Positions 51,101-63,100 of a stretch of 64,000 nt of DNA are shown here, piece by piece. Below the pieces are notes generated by a model that worked only from the letters and a program-made list of their open reading frames with translations, did no database searches and had not been told where the DNA came from. The first letter of the stretch is position 1. Every line of letters starts with the position of its first letter. Origin of the DNA: Aphrocallistes beatrix (lineage: Eukaryota; Porifera; Hexactinellida; Sceptrulophora; Aphrocallistidae); NCBI GenBank assembly GCA_963281255.1, contig OY725491.1, forward strand, positions 5,258,857 through 5,322,856. Reading direction: 5' to 3'. Position numbers and translations under genes: made by a program.

Positions 51101-54100
51101 GCGTTTCATGGGCTAATCGAAAAAGATGAGTTTTCAAGAGACTTTTAAAGATAGTAATGGATTGAGCATTCCGGATGTAGGCAGGCAGGTTATTCCATTA
51201 AATAAAATTTATTATATTCAACATTAGTGAAAATAGCAAGTATCATATTTTCTAGCATTGATGAGTTCAAGGTTGGAATTTAACCCGGATTAAAAAGGTT
51301 TAACCCAACCCACTTGGCTAAACCCGGTTTAAACCGGATTGAACTGGATTTTTGATATTATCCTTTGGTTGGGTCTCAATTATGTTAAATAATATAGCTA
51401 TCACTGTCAGTGTCAGAATACATTTCTTAAAACTGTCAACTCTACATATAATTAATGATAGTCAAGCACTCAAGGACAGACATAGTACACAGTCCACGCT
51501 ATAGGGGCATGTGGGAGCTATAATCTCCCTGCACGCAGTCACCAAGTCTAAATGTACTGCACTCCTGAAGGTAGCCAATGATATCCTCTTCTACAAGAAC
51601 CAAAAACACGTCACATTTCTCGTCCTCTTGGATCTCAGCTATGTATTTGACACTGCTGACCATTCTATCCTAATAACATGCCTTCTTACACATTTCGGGA
51701 TTTGTGACACTTCTCCCGGTTCAAATAATATCTCTATGGCAGAACCCAATCCATTTCCATCCGTGGTTCAAATTCACTCGACACTCCCGTTAAATACAGC
51801 ATTCCCGCTCCCCTAAGGTTCCTGCCTTGGTACCCTTCTCTTCACTCTTTATACCAGCTCGCTCTTTGATATCATTAGGTCTCACCTCCTCGACATGAAC
51901 TGCTATGCCGATGATATTCAAATTTATCATTCTTTTAAACCCAATTCTTTACTCTGAGAAATCTGCTCTCACTGTCATCCAATCCTGTGTCTCTAATCTC
52001 CGTTCTAGGTTTCTTAACAACAAGCTGCTCAGCAATGACCAAAACTGAGTTCCTCGTCATCGGTATCCGTCAACAAATCTCAAATTTCTACATTGATAGC
52101 ATCTCTGTTAGCAATTCTCCAATCTTGCCATCCAAATAAGTAAAATTGGGTACCTGGTTCGACAACAACCTATTGATATCTTTCCTAGATCCGTAAAGTT
52201 GTTTCTTCATGCTTCTATTTCATCTAGAATATCCATCGAATCAGGAAGTATCTCTCCAGTAAACCATGCTAAACTATCGTTGAACTCCTTGTACTAGTAA
52301 CTTCTCATCTTTACAATAGCAACAATCTTTTACATGGTTCTCCCTGGTTGCTCAGGTCTCGACTCCAACGTGTTGCAGCAAGGCTTATTCACAACTCATC
52401 AAGAACTACTCCATCGTCTCTTCTTCATATTAAATCCCTCTACTGGCTGCCTGTAAAACATCGCATTACATTCAAAATCATCATTTATGGAATACAGACA
52501 ATTCGTGACAGGACAATTCATGACAAGATTATTCATGACAAATACCAATCTAATGTCATTATGAATCTAAAATATACTGTGATTGTAAAACACGAATAAA
52601 ACAAAATAAGTGATTATGATGTTTTTTAATATTAGAGAGGTACAAGTAACAAGAATATAATAAATTATAATGATGATAAATGGAAATAATAATTCAAATA
52701 ATGATGACCATGATGATATTATGAAGATTATAATATTGATTAATAAACATGATGAAGGGTTACATGAACTAACTACAAAATCCAAATCTGTATGCAATTC
52801 CTTTCAAAAAGTCCATCTTCGGGCGAGTCAAATAACCGTCTACAGGCCCGGCGGAAGTAACTTTTCATTGGTCCAGCCATAGCGAAAGTTGGTCCGGCCA
52901 AAAGCAAATTTGCATATGAAAATAAGCCATAATGGCATAAAATTGGTCCGGCCAAAGCCGGACCAGTTCCGCCGGCCCTAGTCTATCAGGTTTTTCAAAG
53001 CCCTCTCCTTATCCGTATAACATTTTCTTTTTGGAGGATTTCTCCCGCTTATATAAAATGCATGTTTAATTTCAGTCAATCCTTGTTCCTTTTTTAAAAA
53101 ATCAATAAATTTCCATATCGAAGGATGTTGACAATACATTAAATTATTAAATCCTCGATGCCAAGCTTTTTTTATATAGTGTAATAAAGAATTCGTTTAT
53201 ATTCGTACTATACTCCAAGGATTCATATTTAAAACAAGGAGATTGTTTATATTCATCACTGTGCATACACAATCATTATGGTCATTATGGTTGTCACGAA
53301 TTGTCTCTGTCACGAATTGTCTCTGTCACGAATTGTCCTGTCGCGAATTGTCCGTCACGAATTGTCCTGCACGAATTGTCTGTATTCCATCATTTATATA
53401 TGTTCATTCTCTTAAAAAGTTTATAGATTTAAAGTTTCATTGTACAGCGCACTTGAACATATCAGCATGGAATAATTGTATATTATTACGTATTATTATT
53501 ATCATATACCTTAAAGTAAGAAGAAAATTTAATGAAATAAATTAACGGCATACCGATTAATAATAATATTAATCTATGAATAAAAGCGGTAATACTATTT
53601 CTCATAGGTTGCTACATACTAAGCACAGAGTAACCTAGGTTGCTACCACATTTCTAGCAATCTAGGTTGCTCGAGGTGTTCTATGTAGCAACGTAGGTTA
53701 CTGTATAGAAAAACCCTCATTAAATAGTCAGGCATTATAGTCAGTTTTCGTTGAAACATCTGAAATAATTATAAATTCTATGAATTCCTATTTATTCTTA
53801 GATTTTTAAGAATTCCAATTATTATAAGTTGATTCGCTTATAATAATGAGGCTTAACTCACAAAAGGGGGTTTTGCCCAACCTGGTTTAAACCTGGATTT
53901 AACCCAGGGGTGGATTAAATCTACCAACCCTGTTGGTGACCAATTCTAATATCTCGAATGATATGTCATTGTTCGATCAGTACTAATTACCTTTGACCGA
54001 GTTGACTTCATCAAATGAATTATTAACTTGTATTACACTGTTCTTGTTTAAAGATGTAACAGTATTGATTGGAAAATCTGTGTTAGTAATTTAGCTTCGG

Positions 54101-57100
54101 GATCATCAATTTTACGTTTTTTAGTGGATCCACTTCTAAGAATGAAGAAGCTCCTTCTGCCATTAATGATACAATTCTATAAATTATTATAGTAAATGTT
54201 AGAATAAGAATTAAATTTGTAGTATTTACAAAGAAAAGCCTATTAATTCTTGAATAGCATTAAAATCTCAGGCGCATGCGCCTCGTCGGTGAAGCGCATG
54301 CGCCTCGTAGCTGAGGCGCATGCGCCTCGTCGATTTTAATATATGCCTATTTGACATTTATTAGCATATAATATCTCTAATTAGTTAATATCACCAATTC
54401 TAAACAATTCCAAAGAGAATTGTATCAAGAATCGGATTTTCGGACATCGAGGGTCAAAAAATTATCTTCCGAAACTTAAAATTATCTTCCGGGACTTTTG
54501 ATGTGTTTTCAAGGATGCTTTTGACTAACTTCAATGAAATTTTGGTCTTGTTCGGAATTTTCTTTGGGGTTTTCGTCGATTACTCCTGGACTGAAAAGGT
54601 GCCTAATTTACGGGACGGAATGCCGTCCCGTCCCATAAATTAGGCATGCCCAAATTAACAAATGTGACAAATACGTTAAATTGTCTAATAACTTGTAAAT
54701 CATTGGATTTAAATGTGGATATTACTTGTATATTATCGCTTAATAGAAAGTAGTCTATTCGTTATCAAAATGATTTAAATTTGAATGTCTAGTTTTTGCT
54801 GTTTTCAGGATATAACCCCAACTGACCAAAATGCGTTTCCATAGCAACGCTGGAGTGTAGCAACATTCCATGAATGAAATATCCAAGTGTTTCGCATCAA
54901 ACTATTACACCTAGATTCCCTACGAAAAACCTCATATTAAAAACACTCAGAAGTGTCCTCAAACCAGCTCACTAAATTTGTCAAAAATATTGCCCATTGC
55001 GCAATCATATGATGACTAATCTAAATTTTAACAACGGATATGGGTACTTTGATACCATATTTATATATGCTGGTAATACATTCCTAAGCTCTATTCTTCG
55101 TAGTTAATAATTTAAGGCAGCTCCTGTATTACTTCAACCATCCTCTACCGCATCTCTAGTTCAAAATCTGCTACTGTGAGGCCTTATATGCTATGGAACT
55201 AGCTTACTCGATGCACACAGGATAATGCGAAAATGCTACTACAAACGTCTATCTCTCTTTCTAGCTAAGGTTATTCATTGAACTCACTTGCTGGCAAGGT
55301 ATCAACTGCAACCTCATCACTAGAGGCACTAGTCCCATTTATATTAACAGCCTCCACTGCAATGTTATACTGATTGTGTTCTTCAAGCTGTTGCAGTAGC
55401 ATGCTATTCCTATCATGAGCTGGATAGACTGGAATTTGGATTGTGAATTCTTCAATACTCCTTTCTGTATCGAATTGAACTCCTCTAAAGTATATTCGGT
55501 AACCTGTTATGATACCGTTTTGTGCACCGATAGGAGGAGGATCCCAATATACTTGAATTGTTGTAGAGCTTTCGGTTTCAAGTGTCACATTTCGTGGTGG
55601 TTGGCTGGGAGCTGTGAATTAAGAAAATTAATCGAAATAATCCTTACTATTAAAACTCGATTAATGTGTGTATGTATATATATATATATATATATATATC
55701 TTTAACGAATTTATTGAAGAAACTGCCTGGCGCAGAAAGCTGATCTTTGGCATGTGGGAGTCTTTTGGCTATGGCTCCACTAAGTTCTGAGCTCAGAGCA
55801 AAATGTCGACCCATCATGGAATTATGACGTCATTGTCACATTTTTAAAAGTTAAGCAATACAGTTATTCGGGCATAACTCAGTCATTATAGGAGATAGAA
55901 TGCTGAAATTTTAATAGAATATGTATACTAACATATCTCACATATGATGTAACTATTATAAAAAAAGATGACTCATCGCTTTATTATGACGTTATCATTA
56001 CTCATCAAAAATTTTAAAATTGACAAATTTGGTGATTCTTTCGAGTGATATCGATTATAACAGTAGGACAGGCATATTTAGAGATGATATCTCCCTTATA
56101 ATTAACCAATGTGGCTCCAGGCGACCGAAGGGAGCCTCCGGCGGACACAAAGTGTCCGCCAGCCGCGCAGCGCAAGCAAGCGAAGCGCGCTTGTGCTTAA
56201 TAAAATTACAATAAATGCTATTTATCTATAATTGTTAAACGCCTGATTGTTTGTTCTCATATTAATAAGCAATGTGGCATCTTATTTTTCCTCTTAGTAT
56301 TATTGACGCATTTTTATCTTCAAAAAATTATGCATATGTCAAAATGTTTGTTCTCTAACTTCTTTATTTATAATATATTACCTGCTCCCAGTGTTCTTTC
56401 AGTAACTGAGATCTGAGGACTTCTGCCTTCATCATTCCTTGCAACAATTGTAACATTGTATAAATTGTATGGATTCAAATCGCTCAAAGTGTATTCGCTT
56501 CTCGTGGTAAGTGGATACTCTGCATCTCCAACAACTGAGACAGTTATTTGCATCAACACAGTGCCAGCATCAGATAGACCATCAGTAGGACAGGAGAGCG
56601 TATAGCTTCTAATAGGCCCGTTCTGGTGAATGGGTGGGGGGGGACTCCATTGGATAAGGAGAGAAGTAGAGTTTAGTGCTATTGCATTTGCTTCCTCAGG
56701 TCCAGCAGTAGGAGCTACATAATGAAGCATGAAATACTTGGTATTTATAATAATACAAGCACGTTTCATTCACTTGCGCTGCTCGGTCTGAAGACTCTTT
56801 GTGTCCGTCTCAGTTGCCTCGCAATATCCTTCCAAAATTTGATGTTCCAAAATATATTCTCATGCTACAAACCGTTATTAGTTTCTAACTCTTTCTAAAA
56901 TCTAATATCTGGGACATAATTATTTTTAATGATTAACAACCACTGTTTATCATAGTGGCAAACAATGGATTACTATTGAGAGAAGCCAAATATAGAAATT
57001 CTACACATTAGACGAATTTTGAAAAATATGCACGAGACAAGAATCTAACGGATTTTTAGGGATGCGATCTCGAATATCATATTTTCAAAATGCATTATAA

Positions 57101-60100
57101 ATTTTTATCTACTTTTGTTCAGAATAGATACATAAAGTGAGCAAATTCCTAAAATATTCCATTGACTATCAACTGTTGAAAATTGTTTTTAAGGGTATAG
57201 ATTTCGAATTTTTTATTTTCGAAATTATATGATAAATTATTTGTTTTCATTTGTTTACAGTTGACATACTGCATAGTAAACAAATTCTAAAAATGAGCGA
57301 GAGACTAGCTTTCAATTGACTTGTGGCTTTTAGGGGTGTACGTAGATTCCAATTATCGTATTTTCGATCTTTTATTTATAATTCTTTTGCTTACAATACA
57401 TCCATCCATAAAGTGGAAAAATTTGAAATGTATTAGTGAAAATAACAATATTTATCAACTATGGGGCTTCTGAATTTGTTTCATTCCCTAGACATTTTTA
57501 AGACCTTCCTCATTAATTTTGTCTTCCTGCCGCTTCGAAGGCTTTTCTTTAGCAATATATTTAGTTTGTTTTACTTCTACAAACCCCTATTCTTGCTTCA
57601 ATGTCTTTAAATATCGCAAAATATTTGAATGACAACACCCGACAGCCGCATTACATGCTGTAAATCAATTATTGGTCCATTTTGCAAAATTACTTTCCAA
57701 GTTCTATACACTTCCTAATCCTATCAGTAGGGCATTAATCGATCCTCAAAAAAGGTTCTTCATGATCTAGATCTAGATTCCGATCCTAACTTATAAAAGG
57801 ATCTTCGATCCGATTACAATCCCCAAAATATCCTTTCAATAATAGTCAGAGGACTATCGTTTTTAGTACAGCTCCTGGAAGGAGATGCCTTATGGTATGG
57901 ACGGCATGCAATGTCCGTCCGTCTGCGGCAGCCTGGGGCGTACTTAGTGCTTAAGTTAGTATTCAAACCATAAAAGCATTAAAAAATATATTTAATCAAC
58001 AAAAATTTCAACACTTTCACCTCCAAATTGGGGATTAAAAAGAAAAAGAATCGGATCGAATTCAGTAAAAGCTTTGATCCGATCCAGATCCCGATTCTAC
58101 TTTAAAAAAAGGATCGTCGATCCAATCCCGATCCTCAAAAAAAGGATCGCGATCCGGATCTTTCGATCATGGATCGAAAGATCTTAATGCCCTACCATCA
58201 GGCATTATCAACAATAACTATTACCTAGGCTCAATAGAATAATAGGAAAATTGAAGGATATACAGTACAAGCGCTTCGCTTGCTTGCGCTCCGCGGCTTG
58301 CGGAAACTTTGTGTCTGCAGAGTCGCCCTACGGGCGACTGGAGTTACTCAATCTAGCGTATTGTGGAAATTTGTGTTTACTTTATATATTTATTGTAAAC
58401 AAAACTTAACAAATAATTTCTTATATAGACCCGAAAATATAATATTCTAAATTCACATCCCTGAAAACCTCATGTAAACGTGAATCGTTAGAAGCGAGTC
58501 TCTAGCCTATTTTTCATAATTCATCAAATGGTGTAAATATGTGTATAAAGGTGTGAAAATATACACATATTTTAATGCTATATACTTAATAAAATAGAGA
58601 CATCTATATAGGTTATTGATTTTAAATATTAATAACGATGACAGTCTATCGTAGTGTCGCACAATGATTTCTACAATGTATCAAGAGTGTGAAGCCATAT
58701 GTATTGTACAGAAAAAGTGTGGTCCATTTTTTGTAGAAGTGTGAAAATGTATAGATCTTAAACTAAATCGTAGACTCATTATTTGTCACCTACATGCTTG
58801 CAATAAAGTAATACTTTAGAATCTCACCTTGCTGTAATGTCCTTGCAGTTAATATCTCAGTTTGATTACTGTCAAAATGCGTCACTGCAGTTATATACAC
58901 ACTGTACAGGGTATATGGAGTCAAATTGATCAGTAATACCCGTGTAGTGCTTGGACCTGTTGTTACAGACTTCATGCTAGTGTCAAAAGGATCACCACTA
59001 TAGAAAACTGTGTATGTGAATAGACTTGCTAAGCTTGAGATAGGAGGACTCCATTCAACATGGATTGAGGTGGAATTTTGTACAGTCAGAGTGGCATTCA
59101 CTGGAGGTCCATGCTCAACTAAAGAATTTATATTAGGTAAATAATTTGTTACACTTAATTCATTGAAACATGTCTATTTTCATTTACTTTGAATGTTAAG
59201 CGAGTTGACTGCAGAATCTCCCCCAATAGAATTATTGGCTAAACAGACGTAAGCTAGAGATTCTGTATCGATGTTAGATAGAGACAGATTAGCTTTGATG
59301 GATATTGCATTGTCTTCTGAGAAGCGCTGTCTGCCTACTATCAAGCTGATGGAGACATTGGGCACATTGTTAGTGGTACAGCTCACTTCTATATTCCCAC
59401 CCTTCACTTCTGAGTTTATGGAGCTGATTTTCAGAGGTACTATGGGAGAGATACAATATTAATTAACAAATAGTATACCATTAATCTTATATCGAATACA
59501 AATTATTTCGAATGGATGTTTGAAAAATTCAACGTGAATTAATAGCAGAAAATAACGTCGAAAAACATTTAAAAAGTATATTGTTTACCATAGGTCCCCC
59601 AGCTATACATCAAATTCTGGAATAGTCTCGCAGTTCTCAACAGATTTGTGGTGCTGGATGTGAAATATGTTAAATCAAATGCTAGTCCTCCAGTTTTCCA
59701 CGCCAATTCCACGTAGCTATCGTGTGGGTTGCTTGATCTTGTGCTGACAGTCACAGGTGAATATGCGTCTATAAACTGTTGAACATTGCCTCTTGTTCGA
59801 AATCCCACATAACTCTCAGATACAACTGCTGTAGCAACCATTCTAGTAATGGTAGATCCAACTCTGTAGAAATAGTTCGCATCTGTGACAACGCTGAGAA
59901 TGAAACCATTTTCTCCCAGTCTTGGAAGAAGGGATGACTTTGTCAAGGAAGAATTCACTATACTCCTGGGCTATATGATAAGAGTTCTAACAATAAAGGT
60001 TAAGTAGAATGTGTCAAAAAAGAATTTAAGTAAATAAATAAAACATCCCAAATAATCATCCATTTAGAATTTGATGGGAGTTTAGTGCACAGTAAGAATT

Positions 60101-63100
60101 TACTATAAAGATTGTTATAATACCTCATCTGTGAAGAGAATAATATGTTTGCGTATATTAGCATCCTCTCTGAAGTTATACTCTCTCAATATCGCATCTA
60201 TTCCAACATAACCATCTTCTGTAGCACCGCTTAAACTGAATGATGACAGCACTGTATACAGTTGATCAGCTGTTCCGAATTTAGCATTGCCTCCACCAAT
60301 GTTGGAGATTATAGCAGTTGACTCAAATGAAACGAGACCATACCTGAATTTAAAAGACAGAATATGTTACGCTGCTAACATTTTGGGATCTATACACTAT
60401 GGTATTCTATTCACTTACCGGTTGAAACAATTTGTGCCATTCTCTGGTAGATATTGTGCTAGGTTTTTGATAACATTCAGGTAGCCGCTCATTGAACCAG
60501 TTCTATCAACAAGGAACACCATATCCACACATTCTGACTGCATCTGAGGTATAATATCTATCCATCTCGAGTAAAGGTTTGTTGTAGACAGGTAACGTTG
60601 ATCAAAATTAAATGAGAGATCTAAATAAAACGTATAAATAATACGTATATAGCCACATCAAGGTATTCGTAATTTGTTGCAGTGTTTATATACAATACCT
60701 GTAAATTGACATGGAACATCTTGGATAACAGCAAACTCAAATATTATCGCAATAAGATGAGGGAAATATGGTGTGTTGGATTGATGGAAATATGTCATAT
60801 CGAAGGCAGAGCCTTTTGTATCCCAAGCCAAGGAGACATAGCTATGATAGATATTATTTGTAACAGAAGATGCAAGGAAGTAGGGAGTTGATACAACTGT
60901 GAGATCTGAATCATTGATTGTGGATGAGAAATTCCCAAATCCAATGTTATTAAAGAACTTCATTCCGATGAGTCTGTTTTGGGATGCTTTGTTGTGATAT
61001 CGGATGGTTCCCAAGTATGAGACAACAGAGAGAGTTATGTCGTTGGAAAGTAGAAGATATATTGTGTTCTCGTAGGTGTATTTCAGTGTAGAATTGTCAG
61101 GTTGACGTCTCTATAAGAATTTAAGCTGTAAATGAAAAATGTTTGGAAAGACGATAAGATTAATCATGAATGTATGAGTTACAAGAAATATCCGAAGCGA
61201 GTAAATGGATTCAAAAATTTGATATTCTAAAAAAAGAATTTCTTAACTGCTCGAAAAGATTTTTATAGATGGACTAGAATGATATCTATATATTTGCGGA
61301 TGACAAATTACCTCATCTGCAAACAGAACAATTTTCCTCTGTACTCCATCTCTGAACTCATAGGTCGTGACAGCGTCATGTATAGCAGGATATGCGTCTT
61401 CAGGACCATAGCCTATTGTGTTGTCTAAGCCTCTAGAGTTCAGAATGACTGACTTGAGCTGAGTGGGTGTACCGTACAAAGAATTGCTTGTAAGGTTCAG
61501 TATTTTAGAGTAATTCTGAACTCCAAATATCACAAAACCGTATCTAAAAGGAAATTATTGTAAAATAGAACAAGAAAAATTCAAATTATCAGAAAATTTC
61601 AATTATTTAAATAGAAATTCCTCTTGATTTTTTCACAAATATGCAATTTTAATCAAACTATTTGAAGTAAAATTAACCTTAAATTAACCAAGTTTTCAAC
61701 TTAAAAATATCTTATATGTTTCAATTTTAAGTAGTTATCATGTATATATTTGGAATACAATCATTGGACAATATCCAGTTACCTGTTGTTGCATGCACCA
61801 CTATTCTCTGGAAGATTACCAGCTAGTTCAGCGATCCGATTCAACTCAGTATTTATAGAAGCCGAAATATCCACAATGAATATCAGGTCTGCACAATTCG
61901 TAATGTCGAATGTGTTGCATGGGCGACCAGCTTTTGGTAAGTAAGCGAACTGTGAGAAAGGAGAGGGAATTGGTTCTAGAAGAAGAAAATTAGAAATGCA
62001 AAAACAGAATTCGGATATTATATAGCTACATTTCTCATAGACTAAATGAATATGTAGAATAGTTTAGTTGAAACAAATACCTTTTATTGTAAACTCTCCT
62101 ACTTTGCTATCTCCGCCATTAGAATTGTTTGCTAAACAGATGAACTGATAAGTGCCAGGAGATAATTCGGTGAGATCAAGAGTTTGGGAGATGGAATTCG
62201 TCTCAGTCTGAGCGTAGGCAATGCCTTCTATTATGAGAGTTAGTGTAGCGTGAGGGACACTGTTGATACCACAAGTAAATTCGTAAGGTGATGGACTGCT
62301 GTAAGTCCCTTTAAACTCAAATGATAGTGTTGTGATTTCGAGTGGTGCTAAAGGTGGAAAGATTCCATAAAGTTCCTGGAGACTTGTCTCAATTAAGCGA
62401 TTTTCCCGATTAAGCGCAGTTGACTGTATTTTGAATGAATTTTCAAAATCTTAGAAACTTCATATGTGTATTTAATCATCGCAAAATTGAAAAAGAAAAT
62501 TATAAAACAATTTTTTTTGTATTCGTTATAAAGTGAACTTATATATACCTGGATTTCCCCAAATGTACATCAAACTGTTGAAAGAGTTTCTAATGCTAGA
62601 GTAATAGTAGCTGGATCTATAGTAGTCCAGGTTGAAAGCGACACCTCCAGTTTGCCACGCCACATCTACATAATTTTCATGCGTATTGTTGTTGGAGATG
62701 ACATATTGCACAGGTGACAATGTATCAATGATTGAGCGAACAATTCCTGTGTAACCGAACCCAACTAAAGTCTGTTTAACCTTCGTAGCGGCCAGTATAA
62801 CTGCACTTGATGATCCGAATGAAGAGTAGTCTCCAGCATTGGTTATCACACTGAGTATAATACCATTGGATTGTAATGCAGATAGAATTGAAGATTTTGT
62901 GAAGCGAGATTGTACAATGCTTCGTGGCCACATAAATACATATCCGGACATTGAATTAATAAAAAATGAAATATCGATGAATCAGTTTGGCAATTCTAGA
63001 TTAAAGAGTATGTAATGATTTCTAAATATATTATTGTAATTACCTCATCAGTTAGTAGCACAATTGACTTCACTACATCTGTTCTGAAAGGATAATTATC

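Larger units (their letters stand above)
48572..54345. mobile_element. MULE-like DNA transposon with long inverted ends, heavily nested
   Basis: Exact 8-base direct repeats CCTATTTG flank it (48564-48571, 54346-54353). Inverted ends of about 0.9 kb: left 48572-51000 when insertions are discounted, right 53425-54345. Each end starts with tandem GAGGCGCATGCGCCTC palindromes (four left, three right) and includes AGCAACCTAGGTTGCT palindromes. A MULE-transposase-like C-terminal fragment lies inside on the minus strand. Gene B shows the unoccupied site (GAGTCCTACTTAACAT, about 14695). Long ends, 8-base duplication and the fragment point to Mutator-like; the superfamily is not certain. Confidence 0.75.
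47480..54590. mobile_element. Fold-back element FB1, split by the MULE
   Basis: Left arm about 47480-48045 and right arm 48255-48571 continued at 54346-54590 are inverted copies (e.g. CGGTCCGTTGAAATACTGTA against TAGTATTTTAACGGACCGCT), joined by a loop of about 210 bases. Ends are AGTCCTGGATCAATCG and TCGATTACTCCTGGACT. A remnant stands at 14250-14712 in gene B. No transposase frame. Confidence 0.65.
47396..55195. mobile_element. Outer repeat X pair enclosing the MULE nest (tentative)
   Basis: Repeat X runs inward from 47396 (ATATAAGGCTTGACATAAAC) and, inverted, from 55195 (CTACTGTGAGGCCTTATATG). If these are the two ends of one element, everything between is nested in it, up to the MULE and its contents. 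The right piece is diverged; a chance pair of the same repeat is possible. Confidence 0.35.
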
